From Ophioceras dolichostomum (lineage: Eukaryota; Ascomycota; Sordariomycetes; Magnaporthales; Ophioceraceae), in contig PYST01000242.1 of the NCBI GenBank assembly GCA_003049485.1, positions 1 to 59,846 of the forward strand: a DNA stretch of 59,846 nt. The letters run 5' to 3'. The notes beneath the pieces are model-generated. The model had not been told where the DNA came from, searched no databases, and saw nothing but the letters and a program-made list of their open reading frames with translations. Below are positions 1-11,973 of the stretch, piece by piece (the first letter of the stretch is position 1; every line of letters begins with the position of its first letter). Position numbers and translations under genes: made by a program.

Positions 1-3000
1 GACAGGCACGTATGCCCAAAGGAGGGTTGGGAGGGAGGGGGTCTGTGGCTGTGTGCGTTACCGAGAAGCCCGATCATCAGCCGTGTTGCCAGCCAGGGGG
101 AAGACCGTGAGAACTGGGCCATATCGCTCGCCGGTCGCGGTTCGTGGGAGACAGTCTCTTCAGCCATAGCACGTCTATCCGTTCTGTGGCCAGCTGAACG
201 TAACCTTACCCTTTTCCCATACTTCCCGGCACCTCGGTAACAGGTACCAACCTACTTCCATTACCTAGGTGGGTACATGGTTGAGTTCTGACTTCAGCTC
301 CATCCCTACCGAAACAACTCGGCCGAGTTCCCGCTGCTTACCTAGGCATGCAGGCCTTGACAAAGCCCGAGGTCGGACAGACCTTCTGCGGGTAGGGCTG
401 GCTGACCCGGGCTGTCGGATGTGTGTGCTTGTGCGTGTGCGAGTCACATACGTCAGTCCGTCCGTTCACGCTAGTAGTGCATGGATGTTGGTGCATGCGT
501 TTGTACATAGGTAAATTCTCAAGAAACGGGGATGGTGAGCACACACACAGATGGAACCCGTTTTCCGTTCCGTCATCAGCCCGTCCCAAGCTACCGGTAC
601 TCGCGGGCCTGCCGATATACTTCAGCCGCTCGTCTTCCCAAGCAGCCTGGAGCCTCCCCCATCTCCTTGAAGCACGGACCAGGGAGGTCGGAGGCAAGGA
701 GAGAGTCGGAACAGCGCGGAAAGATCCGCTCTCCAAGCACAAACCCGAGTCGGAGGTCATCATTATATGGTCATCGACCCGGCATCCGAACGGCTAGCCG
801 CTTTCCTGGCGGGTAATAATAATAAGCTCGAGCCCGTCCATGCCTAGGTCACCTAGGTGCAGGATGAGGGTAGGTGCAGTTGTAGGTCCTGCGGCAGTAG
901 GCGGGTCCCTGTAGGGTAGGTAGATCGAAAAAGTTATTGCTCGGCATCTCCCTTTTTTTTGGACTTGCCGCCAAATATTCCGCCCGCCGCTAACTTAGAA
1001 ACCGCCCTGATGCTGCTGCTAACCATCGCCGTGATCGGCGATCTTCCACCTGGCTTAGGTCCCTCGCTCTTTCGTCCTGGGCCTGAACTGCGGGAACAGC
1101 CGGGCATCTCCGCCTTGGGGAGGAAACGGCGGAAATTACTCCCGTCTTTCCTATAGAAACCTAACCCTCCCTGGTATCCATCAAGGTAGGTAGCTGGCCG
1201 CTGACTTTCCATGTACATAGGTAGGGTCCCCCGACTGGCCGGGGCGTGCGAACAAGACAAGTGCGGCCTCCCAGCTAAAGCGGGCCACTGGCCGATGGAC
1301 ACTTGGCAGCAGAGCAATCGTGCATATGGTTACCAATGGCACCGACTTACGGAGCAGGGTCTCCAGAAACCACACTCTGGCGGCACCAGCCAGCCGCTTG
1401 CACGGCTGCACCTAGTATCTATTCCGGATTCTGCAGCACTCCCCAATTCATGGATCAAGCACGAAGCGGTGAACGTTCATAGTCACGAGAACAGCAGCGT
1501 CGCCTCTCCCCACGAAATAGGTGATAGATGCGTGCAGCAGAGAAAACGGTGGGTGGCGGTGCCTTTGCTTGGCTGATGATGGTGGAGTGAGGAGGGAGAT
1601 GCGTTGCTAGAGGTACCCACGTTCCAGTGGCTTGGCGATGACACGCAGCGAAGAAGATTTCTGGAAGGCTGCTCAGCTGGGCTTCGTCTGTCCCGACAGA
1701 TGCAAGCCGTGTGGATGGGGAAATGGAGGGATACCTCTGTGCCCTTGGCAAACAAATTACACAGTATTTTGCCCTCTTCTTTTCTTCATCTATTTTCCCC
1801 CTCCTTGAATCTTTTGTGCATGTGACCACGTTTCCCGCGATACTAGAGCAAATTCCCTTGATCCTGGTGGGATATTGGTGATGCCGCTGTTGATGCGGGA
1901 TATGTGCCTACATTGATGGATGCTGTCTCCTCTTCCGTGTGGCCTATCCCGAAAAACGAGGGCTTCGCTGTAAGTCGGGCTTTGTTTTGATGCCGCTACC
2001 CAAAATCACTCATTCGTCGGCGACTCGGCGTGTATGAGTGGTCCCTGTGAGTCGCGGGATTCGTGCGCAAAACATGCCCTGTGACTCGCCTCGGTCGGGC
2101 CCTCCTAATTATCCCGCATGGCCGACATCGCGTTTCCAAATCCGGCGTATAGCTCGGTGTCTTTATGGGCTGTATCAGATGGATAGTCCGTCGTTGTAGG
2201 GGTATCACAGTCTATTCCGAACTATTACCTGAATCGAGTAAATACAAGGCGTCACGAGATGCGAAGTCGCCCGAAATACGGTGGTTTGGAACTTGGAAGC
2301 GACAGAAGACATCCATGGATCAGAACCCAGCATGTTACGCAGCCCGAGTCGTCACCGCCGGCACCTGCGATTGATATTGCTATGATCTGGAGACAAGGGC
2401 AAAAAGGGACGACATCATTGACTGCTCTCAATCTCAGCCACCACCATAAGGCTCATCTCAATTTACGGCGTCACCTCACGTTTCGCTTCTCCACGTCCGC
2501 TGTGAGACGACGGGCAACGTAGCACGCTCGTGCCGCCCGTGCCTGGATGGGAAAATATCCCTGAATGGGAACTCGTGCCTGACCGCCTAGTTGGAGGGCT
2601 TGCCTGGCTGCAAATGAAAACAAAAGCCCGAATGATGAGGATGGGGTTTGCCGCGTGTGGCTGAGGTCATGCAGAGCTCGAGAATGTGAGCTTCCATCGC
2701 GGGATATGCTTCGGTTGCGCACTGATACGCGGATGGGTGGTGGACCACTACGAGTTCTGAACTTTTCATTGGGATAATGGGATAATTAACCACCGTAAAC
2801 CCTGCACAAAGTGCTTCAGGGATGAGATGTCAGCTTGCACCGATCACCGACTTCAGTCCCTATGAATCCTCATAGGGCTGGAATTGCGTTGCAGGTGTGA
2901 CCAGGGTCGTATTGGATTCCTAATCCGTCCCGATTGTGCGAGCAAGCTGGGGTGCTTGTCGCTTTCGTTCATGCAGTCGGCCGCGAACTTTCCTCCAGCT

Positions 3001-5631
3001 TTTTCGCTTTCGCTTCTTTTTTCCCGGCTCCGAAGACACCCCGCACACAAACTGGAATCAAAGCCTAAGGTTGAGAGGTGTCAATGAGCCCGTTTCACGG
3101 CGTGCTAGTATTCCGTAGTTGCCTATCTCTAGGTTTGGTCCCTGTCGAGTCGGTTGACAGGAGGCTTGCGCAAGTCCTCAACTGATGCGGGCTGCTAATA
3201 AGCTCGTGAACTGAGGTTCCTCTCATCTGAACTGGCGGACTTCAATAGTTAGGCCGGCGTCAAAGCCGAGGATTGATGACTGTCAAAAAGTATTTGGGTT
3301 GTGGACTCTATGTGTGTGTGCGTGCTAGTAAGCACGCATACGAAGTCCGACCCAAGCGGGAATCCCGGCCGAATTGAACTCCGCTCGCAGCGTCGGGGCC
3401 AGCGCTTCGCAGGTACGATGAATCCGAACCCGCCCACTGGCCCAACGCAGGTAAGAAAGATGATGGGCAGGATTTCGATTATGAGGCACCCCATGGTCGG
3501 CGCACCGCCTCAATTGTCTCGGCAGCAACATACCATCGCAACATGGACTCGTCACGGGCATTGCGTGCGCTGAAGCAAGCCTCATCGCTTGGCAGAGTGT
3601 CCACGCTGGCGTGCTGCGACAGCAACACGACCGACTACCTAGTGAGTTTGGTTGCATTTGGTATTTGCAAACTCCAAGTCTCTCCCTCCTTCTGCCAGCC
3701 CTCATTCTGATACTGGCGGTGAGGGATCTCCGTCGGGCCTATACTGCGCACCCAGCACAGCTGACACGGGACGACGCAGGAAGCAATCAAAGAGGTATTC
3801 TTGTGAGTCCAGCGGTGTCATGTGTATTGGATGGGTGTGCATTGAAGAGTAATCTCCTCCATCGTCAATTCGGATCACCACGGTGATGGAAACATAGAGA
3901 AGGGATTTGTCGGGGATAAAATATGTCTCCGATCTAGTGGCCACGGGGCCATTGAGGAGAGAGAAAAAGAACCGGATGGAAGCGGCTCCCGGAGTGTTGG
4001 TGTGGAATTTAGACAGTCCGGGCGGGCGGCGGACACTTCGTGAAAGTCCAGTGGTCATTCCGTCATGTTAGGATGGAAGTCCTAGTCGTGGCAGGAGCGC
4101 AGGAAGAGTCACGCCTAAGGCTTACGGATTCAAATCTGGGGTTGGGTTAGAAATGCGTTGCTAACAAATCAAACTGCCCCCCATCTGAAGCGAGCGCTAC
4201 TTAAGAATCATTCAGTCTGAATCATCCCCTTCCGCAGATGAGCGGGAAAATAAAGGTGCTGCCTGAGGTAAGTGATGTAAGCGTCTGCAGACGCGCAGCA
4301 GCAGTGGTTTCGTCCTGAACTTCCGCATCGAGTAAGAGGGACTGCAAATCAAGACCACGGAGGAATGCGAAATTCTTGGGAGTTCTTGGGGCCGAGCCCC
4401 GGACAGGAGTTAAGCCTACATTAACAACACGCTCACGGAGCGGGGGATGCGCATCCCATATCCGTCGCTCACGTTGCTTCTCCGCTGGGTGTACCATGGA
4501 ATGCGGAACTTGAAGTACGTGAGCGACGCTACGAGGAACATGAAGCGACGTAAACGAGGGATGGTTGGTTAGGCACCCGAGAAATGCGAGAGCGAATTGG
4601 CTTGGAAAGTGTACTATTCTACCTCAAGCAGTTCTACCCAAAGCAGTTGTATGTGCCGAGTTGAATACGCAACATCGACGTATGTGTTCTGTGGAAATCC
4701 CTCTTCTCGCTTCGGTCGCTTTCGTTTCTGCCCTGGGCGCAGGCGGGCCATCGCAACTTGCCGAGAAGCGTGTGCTGGGCAACAGGGCGGCGGAAAGCAT
4801 CTTTTGGAACGGGTCCACGCAAGCAAAGAAGCGCAACGCAAGCCGCAGCAGCGTGGCCGCGGTATGGTGACAAACACGACAAACCCGCGGGCTCCATTTT
4901 GGGGCCGTGATCCTGGTCGGCTGGTACCTGGAGACCTTGAGACCCAAGCCTCTCTCCCCGCTCACGCCCAGGGAATAAGGGGACCACGGCTTCGAGGTGG
5001 CCCCGACAAAGTCCGACCGGCCGCAAGGACGAAAAGTGGGTGTGGGTGGGCAGGGGTGGGCGTGCCAATACTTCGGATTCTCGCCTTTTGTCAGCTGTGC
5101 TCCGCGTACAGAGTAAAACGTAGCATCTGCTGATGCCGCGGGCTGCGGACGGGCTTTATTTCCTCGCTGCGACAAGGGACTAGTCGGTCAGTCGGGATGT
5201 TTGAGAGAAGTTAAAAGAATCACGATCCCTCTCGACTCAGCTCGGTTGGTTTCCGTTGGTTCTTGATTATCATCATCGAACATCTCCAAGATATTCAGAA
5301 GACTCTTAAATATATTCCATTCCTCGTGGAACAATACTTACACTCGCACTTTCGACTTGCACAGCTGTACCTAATAACTCCTGTGCCTGCCTGCTTGTCC
5401 TGCCTGCTTGGCCCTGGACCTACCCCTCGATCAAAGAGCCACACTATTAAAAATTTTCGAGGGAGCCGAACACGGAAGGGGACCACCAGCCCTACTGTAC
5501 ATCGACACCCCTGCAAAGCACGCCTTTCCGGAAATCGCTGCCTTGAGTCATCGGTCGTTGGACAATTCAGCCATACACCTTTTTGTCTAAAAGTCCTAGG
5601 AAGAAAATCTTCTTCCTCCCCTTCTTTCAAA
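1..5631. other. Gene-poor region
   Basis: I see no convincing gene here. Open frames are short, overlap one another on both strands, and show no family motif or coherent splice sites. The stretch near 4600-5175 is open in several frames on both strands at once, which is typical of GC-rich non-coding DNA. It holds GT-rich microsatellite sequence (about 420-445), copies of the ACCTAGGT-type motif (264-274, 841-860) and a small hairpin at 3319-3338. The last part, from about 5263, is probably the leader of the gene at 5632. Confidence 0.55.
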
Positions 5632-6477
5632 ATGGTGTCAACAACTCTCTCCCCAATTCAAACTTCTCAATTACACTCGCAGTCAACCAAGAAGACTGCC
5701 GCCCCAGCCCGCGCCGCCCCTGCATCGCCATTGCTCGCTTCGCCCTTCAAGAGGAAGACCATGAGCATCACGCAGACCTACTACCTCGCCCACAAGGCTC
5801 GGGCCAAGCTCTCCGCCGAGGCCCAGCGCCCCGACCACGACCTCCGCAAGCTGGTCGGTAGCGCCAACCTCCTGGATGCCCTGATGCTGGACCTGGCCGA
5901 CGCCGAGCGGGAGCAGGAGTCGTGGTTCAACCAGTCCGTCCGGGGCGCCACCAAGAGCCGGAGCAGCCAGCAAGAGAGGAGGGTGCAGTGGGCCGACTCG
6001 GTCATCGAGGAGCCCGAGGAGGACTGGGAGGCCGACGATGCCGCCTCCGACTCCTCTTCGGACTCGGACAACAGCGAGAGCGACTTCGGCGAGGAGGAGA
6101 TGGAGGACGTCGAGATGGCCGACGCCGTCTCCCTGTCCAGGATACCTTCCGCCCCGGCCGTCTCGGTCTCAGAAATAGAAGAAGACGACGAATTCCTCGA
6201 CGACGACGAGGACGACTACGCCGAGCTGTCCCTCACCCGGTCATCATCACACTCGGCCACCTCACCACCACCAGAGCTGGGCCACGACTCGGACGACTCG
6301 GACGACGAGTCGATGCCGCCCTCGCCGCCCACCACCACGCTGCCCAGCTTCTCGGAGAAGCAGCAACCATCAGAACAAGAACAAGAAGCTTCGTCAGAAG
6401 CAGCCTTCTACGACGAGGGCTACTACCTGCCCCCGCGCAATCCTGCGAGGCTGGTGTCGGCGATATCGGTGTATTGA
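5632..6477 (+). CDS. Conserved acidic fungal protein of unknown function
   Basis: This is a 281-residue single-exon frame. The start is the first ATG of the frame, in a good fungal context (CAAAATGG). The frame is open upstream to about 5263 but contains no ATG there, so that part is read as 5' leader. Residues about 40-115 form the best-ordered part: a basic, helical-looking block with MSITQTYYLAHKARAKL, then LVGSANLLDALMLDLADAE and EQESWFNQSVR. From about residue 125 the chain becomes a low-complexity acidic/serine region (VQWADSVIEEPEEDW, then long D/E/S runs) that is probably disordered. No enzyme motif, signal peptide or membrane segment is visible. From memory, proteins with the LVGSANLLDALM..WFNQSVR block occur in many filamentous ascomycetes as uncharacterised proteins. 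The acidic tail could suggest a nuclear or chaperone-like role, but that is only a guess. Confidence 0.85.
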   Translation: MVSTTLSPIQTSQLHSQSTKKTAAPARAAPASPLLASPFKRKTMSITQTYYLAHKARAKLSAEAQRPDHDLRKLVGSANLLDALMLDLADAEREQESWFNQSVRGATKSRSSQQERRVQWADSVIEEPEEDWEADDAASDSSSDSDNSESDFGEEEMEDVEMADAVSLSRIPSAPAVSVSEIEEDDEFLDDDEDDYAELSLTRSSSHSATSPPPELGHDSDDSDDESMPPSPPTTTLPSFSEKQQPSEQEQEASSEAAFYDEGYYLPPRNPARLVSAISVY

Positions 6478-9400
6478 AGTCTCATCACCCATCTATCTCA
6501 TCAATACCTGGCTTGATAAACTTCTTTGCATTTTGAGCCCGGCGTTTTCATGAAAGCATTCATATACCAATTTCTTCATCTAATCGGGTTTCGGTTTAAC
6601 AAAAACGCTCTTCCAGCGATGGAATCTCTTCGCCACTCCCATACACACAGGAATATGTTCCTGATTATTTCCCTGTTTTTTTTTTAATTACTTCTCTTCT
6701 CTGCAGAGCTTGAAATTCGCTCGCTCCCGCAATACTGTCTCGGTTGAGTGAGGGGATAGCTCACGGAGCACAGGAACTTGTGTAGCATTTGGTGGTGGTG
6801 GAGGATGAGCAATTGGAGAAGGCACATAGCAGACAATACATTATTCAATCATCAATCACTCAACTCAAGTCCACATGAACCCAGCTCTCTCAACCTTTCC
6901 CACATGTGATGATATCTCGAACAGCTTGTCTGAAAAAGGGTTGTGAGTTCCCAGGTCATAAGCCTCGCCCGACCACACAGAAACAGCTTCATTCCAACCC
7001 CCCTTTCGAAGCCTCGTTTGTTGGTGGCTCACTGCTTGCGGGCGTCACACAGGAGAGAATGCGGGACCGACATCGGTGGGGAGGGGGGGGGTGTGTGAGG
7101 AATGAGGACGCATGCGGGTGGTGTTCGGCTTCGCTCTTTGCTCGGAGCCTTCTCGCTGAATGATTCATACCGAACGGCGGCATTGAGAGAAGAAATGGGG
7201 TTGAGGGGGAGGGTGCATCTAGGCGCCCCGTGCGGGTTGATCAGCTCGCCTACCCCTGTCACCGACCAACTCCTTGGGCCGCCAGCAGCAAGATTCCAGC
7301 TGGCTCCAAAAGTGATTAGAAACCCACGCCTGATTAGAAACCACACGCCCCCTCCCCTCCCCTCTCGAAGTGCCCCTTGGCTTGTGCGCTGGCGACGGCT
7401 GGAGAGCGGGAGGGCGGAATGAAAAAGCCCTTCGTTTGTCGTCGGTTCGTCGCAATCAGACGAATGGATTCCGACGAATCACGTCTTTTCTTTGTCTTCC
7501 GTCTCGCTAATTCGGCGATAGGCGGAAGGGGGAAGGAGGGAGGGACGGAAGGACTTACTCTCACCGCCCTCTTGAATTCCCGTCACGAAATGCCTCGGCA
7601 TCATCAATTTCTTTTTTTTTCTTTGATACGAATTCGGCGCATGAGGTCGGGCTCTTTTGAGTGACAATAACAACATCTCAATTCAAGGCACCGCCCCTCG
7701 GATGATGTTGATGAGTTGGACGGGCGGCCTGTCTGATGTTAGTCGCGTTGTCACCACGTCTTTCTTCCACGACAGAGAACGCTGAGCAATTAGCCCCCGA
7801 AAATCCACCATGTAAGACAAAGAAAAGACAACATCCCAAAGCAAGTGGGCGGGGACCACTTCGTTGGGGGACACCGTGCTGCTGGGGCTCTTTTTTTTTT
7901 TTTTTCCCCTGCCTAACGCCTCAATTCGAGGCCGCCCAGGCAGCCGCAAAACACACATCGCGGCCGCCTGCACGCAACGTTGATTGCAGAGGGGACCCGA
8001 CCCCCTGCCCTGCTGTGCTTTGCTTTGTTTTGCAATGTTGATTTGTTGTCCACCTGCCACATTGCACGGCCAGGAGGCTGACATCATGCACATTACACGG
8101 GGGCATGTCAACCGCAGGCAGTCCTGCGAATCCCGTCAGCAAAGCCCAATTTTCTCTTTTCTTTTTGCAATTTACCTGCGTCCGCTCTTCTGCGAGTGAA
8201 GCATCTCCGCCCACCGCTATCCCTCCGGCTCTCGGCTTGGCGCTAGGCCGCGGCGGGGCCTTTCTGCTCCACTTATCTCCCATCCACCCCTGTTGATAAG
8301 ATCTTGCTACCCCATGATTCCATGCTTGATCGGTCTGATAACAAAATGTCACGAATGATCAGTGATCAGTGATCACAAGTCGCTTGGATACACATAGTGG
8401 TGTCCAGTATATTTGAGCATGTTTAGGTTTCTTGGATGGCCTCTCAGACATACAAGGCAGTCGGGGGAGTGTATTTGATGCCTCGTACTTTTTGCCTGGT
8501 TGTTTCAGTGCTGGTCCAGCCCGCAGTCTCGAGACCTCCGCCGACCGACTCTCAGCCTCCATCAGCAGACCTCCCCAAGAGGCCACGCTCCAGTCTCCTC
8601 CGAAAGCTGTTTCACAACTGAGCGCGGCGAGTGATGCACACCCAAGTGGAAAGCCCCCGACTGCCTGCCCGTAGATTGGATACGAAGGGTTACAGCGGAG
8701 CGAGTCCTACCGGTTTTTTTTTTCTTTTGCACGATGCGTCCAGGTTTCGCTCGCTGTGAGCCCAGTCCCTCTCCAGGTACGGAATATGTGACCACAGTGT
8801 TTGGTGGTTCCGGGCATGACTCTTCTTCTGCAACTAACCACCATCTGAACGCCCCTGTTCCCTAATCGTGGCGCTAGAGTTCTTGTCCCCGTCTCTGAGA
8901 GATGCCCCCAGTAGGAACGTCCATGCATGCATCGATGATGTCTGGCGGGGTGTGCATTGGTGTGTTAGACCATCCATCTCCGAGACATCATTGACATGGT
9001 GCCTATAGCGGTTGGGGCAGGCCCTGGATGCCCCAGTGCAAGTGCCACTTTAGTGGATAGGCCACTGTCAGTTCCAGCGGTTTGATGCCCTGAAAGAGAC
9101 CTGGGGCTTGCACGTGCTATCATAAGTCAACGGCACGAGCATCTTAGGCGGCGGTCCATGCCTGGTCGAGGCCCTTCGATCTCGATCGCTGAAAGGCATC
9201 CGCGAGTGGCAACGGATACAGACAGTTTGGAAGCTTTGTCGTGGTTTGCATCGCGATGTCGTTCGATGAAAGACGGAGGGAATTTTATCCCGTAGACTCG
9301 TAGACCCCATTACGAAACATGTCGAGCATCGTCGTCAGCCCGCCACCCAAATCATCTCAATCCCTACGACGAAAGGACAGAGCTCCAGTCTGGTCTGGTC

Positions 9401-10229
9401 ACTGGTGGCAGGTGCCTGATGAGTCAACTGATCCGGCGGGAAGCCAAAGCTTCTTGCAGCGGGGGTGGGGATGGGGAAGCGAAAGCGGGTGCGGCTTCAA
9501 GCTCGGGTCTCGGGAGCTTCTTTGCACCCTTGGCTGTCAGGTGAAGCTTGAAATGGCACCACAAGCTGGGTCTCCCACGCCCTGTCTCTCAAGACGGGGC
9601 GGACGGAGTTCAACCACTGTAGTACCGGAAGACATGGACTTTCCCCTCCTGTGAATTTCGTAGTGCGGAATTCCACTTCTGCTTTGTTGGTCAGGTATGG
9701 TGTGATGGATGAGCTTGAGAATGTTCTGTCCCCCAGTGCCTAGGACTTTCAGTTGTGAATTCCGTCCAGCTCCATCGGCGCCCAGCTCCATCGGCTCCCA
9801 CCTAGGTGGGATCCATGTACTGTAAAATGCGCCGAATTTGCAAGGGCTCTGTCGGAGACAGGCGGGGAGATTAGAAACAACAATGCTTGCGTATTGCGTC
9901 GTGCATCTTGCGTCTTGTCATCAGCTGAGATGGTTTGATATGACGGTTCGGATCCGAGGAGTCGAAGCCCGCTTTAACCCCGATGACAACTGGAGATAAT
10001 CAAAGTTCGAGGGAACGGCATCCTGGTCAGTTCGGACGGAGACTCGGCATTTATTCTGATTTCGAAGGCCGATCCGCCGAAGACTACCCACGCGATGCGA
10101 CGTCATCGTTGAACAATTTGTCCGAGATGAACTTTTTCAATGTTTTGTCACCGAAATTCTCCCAGGTCAGCTATCGGCGTTAGCCAAAACCCAATGAACC
10201 GCATCACGGCCACACGGATGCCTTGAACG
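6478..10229. other. Intergenic region without a recognised gene
   Basis: The 3.7 kb between the acidic-protein gene and IBA57 has only short, mutually overlapping frames. It contains a 15-T run at 7891-7905, a G run near 7080-7090, a small tandem of the TGATCAG unit at about 8355-8375 and a perfect CCCACCTAGGTGGG palindrome at 9797-9810. The last few hundred bases are presumably the IBA57 promoter. Confidence 0.5.
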
Positions 10230-11612
10230 ATGCGAGCTGCCTCGAGGACGATCGCGCGTGTGCTGCGGAGCGCTCCGGTCGGATCTTCCCCTACCCCGTC
10301 TCCCTTCATCTGCCGCAATTGTCTCTCCCGGTACTATTCTTCATCGGCATCTACTGCGACCCCGCCATTACCGGAGCCCGGCCCGCCGCCGCCGCTGCCG
10401 CCCCCATCCTCGGGCTATGCCGCGCTGGGATCCCGTCGCCTGATCTCCGTCTCCGGGCCAGACGCGGCAAAGTACCTGCAGGGCGTCATCACGTCCAGCA
10501 TCGTCACTCCCGACAAGCAAGCGCGCCCAGCCGGCTTCTATTCAGCCTTCCTGAACGCCCAAGGACGCGTCCTGCACGACGTCTTCATATACCCGGACAG
10601 GCTGACGCAAAATGGCCGCTTGGCGGAGATCGGCAGCAGCTTTCTCATAGAGGTCGACGCTGCCGAGGTTGAGCGTCTAGCCCGACATATCAAGCGTTAC
10701 AAGCTGCGAGCAAAGTTCGATGTGCGCACGCTCGAGGCAGATGAGGCTACGGTCTGGCATGCCTGGGATGACTCGGGTCGGCTGTTCGCTCATACCTCCA
10801 ACATCGAGGATGCCGGGGGAGATATGTTGACCATGAGAGACACACGATCGCCGACCCTCGGGTCCAGGCTCCTCAGACTTGGCGGTGCCAGCGAAGAGGG
10901 GTCTCTACTCTCGGCTGCGCCTTGGATAGAAGAGCTGGGGCTAAGCCGGACGCCTGAGGCGAGCTACCGCGTCCGGCGCTACCTGCATGGCGTGGCGGAG
11001 GGACAGTCCGAGATTCTGCGCGAGCAGGCCCTGCCTCCAGAGAGCAACATGGACCTGGCCGACGCTATCGACTGGCACAAGGGCTGCTACGTGGGCCAGG
11101 AGCTGACCATCCGCACGCGTCACCGCGGCGTCGTGCGGAAGCGCATCTTGCCCTGTGTGCTGTACAGCGAAGACAGCCCCTCCGCGCCCGACCGACTCGA
11201 GTACCATCCTCGGCCACAACATGAAGAGACACCCGAAGGTTCCACACCAGCCAACCCGGCTGGGCTGTCGACAACGACGCCGCCACCGCCGTCCGCCGAG
11301 CTCATCCCCCCGGAGACCAGCGTCGGCCGCGTCGGCAAGCGGGGTCGGAGTGCGGGGAAGTGGCTCAGCGGCGTGGGCAACGTCGGCCTGGCGCTGTGCC
11401 GGCTGGAGATCATGACCGACCTCGCCCTGCCTGGGGACGGCGCGGCTGCCGCCGTCCAGGACCCTGCCAGCGAATTCATGATGGTCACCGAGCTGGACGA
11501 GAACGGCGGCAGCGGAAGGGCCGTCAAGCTCAAGGCCTTTGTGCCCGACTGGCTGCGAGACGGGCTTACTGCTCAGGATCAGAGCCGAGGTCAGGGCCGA
11601 GTTCAAAGGTGA
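10230..11612 (+). CDS. IBA57: Iba57-type mitochondrial Fe-S cluster assembly protein (CAF17/GcvT-like)
   Basis: This 460-residue intronless frame encodes a folate-binding YgfZ/GcvT-fold protein of the Iba57 family, which works with Isa1/Isa2 in mitochondrial [4Fe-4S] cluster maturation. The diagnostic motif KGCYVGQE is present at residues 284-291 with the conserved Cys at 286. The N-terminal domain starts near residue 65 (LGSRRLISVSGPDAAKYLQG, then FLNAQGRVLHDVF). The first ~60 residues are Arg/Ser/Ala/Pro-rich without acidic residues, as expected of a mitochondrial presequence followed by a proline-rich linker. Residues about 312-365 form a Pro/Thr/Ser-rich insert that splits the C-terminal barrel and is absent from short family members. 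The ATG at 10230 is preferred because it opens the presequence. The gene converges on the J-domain gene with a gap of about 360 bp. Confidence 0.95.
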   Translation: MRAASRTIARVLRSAPVGSSPTPSPFICRNCLSRYYSSSASTATPPLPEPGPPPPLPPPSSGYAALGSRRLISVSGPDAAKYLQGVITSSIVTPDKQARPAGFYSAFLNAQGRVLHDVFIYPDRLTQNGRLAEIGSSFLIEVDAAEVERLARHIKRYKLRAKFDVRTLEADEATVWHAWDDSGRLFAHTSNIEDAGGDMLTMRDTRSPTLGSRLLRLGGASEEGSLLSAAPWIEELGLSRTPEASYRVRRYLHGVAEGQSEILREQALPPESNMDLADAIDWHKGCYVGQELTIRTRHRGVVRKRILPCVLYSEDSPSAPDRLEYHPRPQHEETPEGSTPANPAGLSTTTPPPPSAELIPPETSVGRVGKRGRSAGKWLSGVGNVGLALCRLEIMTDLALPGDGAAAAVQDPASEFMMVTELDENGGSGRAVKLKAFVPDWLRDGLTAQDQSRGQGRVQR

Positions 11613-11973
11613 TCCTTCCGTTATGTACCTCGCAGAAAGGCAGTGGACTTACAGATCATTCATTGTATTTGCAAACCTTAAGCCATGACATATCTTCTTT
11701 GGCTCTCTTGGCTGTATATAGTATATAGAGCTTTGTACCATCAGCATATGACAACTCCTGATAACCAAAAAATAGAGCATAGTCTCAGGGTTCTGATTAT
11801 CCCTGATAAACGCAGCTGTTTCAAAGTAACGTAAAGGGGTATAATTCTATCCTAGGATGTCTGCCGTCTCGAAGTCTTTCCAGTTATCCTGCCAGCGCCA
11901 GGATAGCGCAGTTCATAAGTCGTGTGTCATGGATACAGCCGCCCGCCTGTTGTCTAGACATCAGTTGGCGGGC
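11613..11973. other. Convergent 3' intergenic spacer
   Basis: Spacer between the ends of IBA57 (+) and the J-domain gene (-). It is AT-richer than either coding region and has nothing but probable 3' UTRs; TATATAGTATATAG-like sequence occurs near 11715. Confidence 0.6.

Noticed and set aside
4597..5175. Overlapping 178- and 183-codon frames on both strands
   Set aside because: Both strands are open over the same bases, neither has motif or splice support, and composition is not protein-like.
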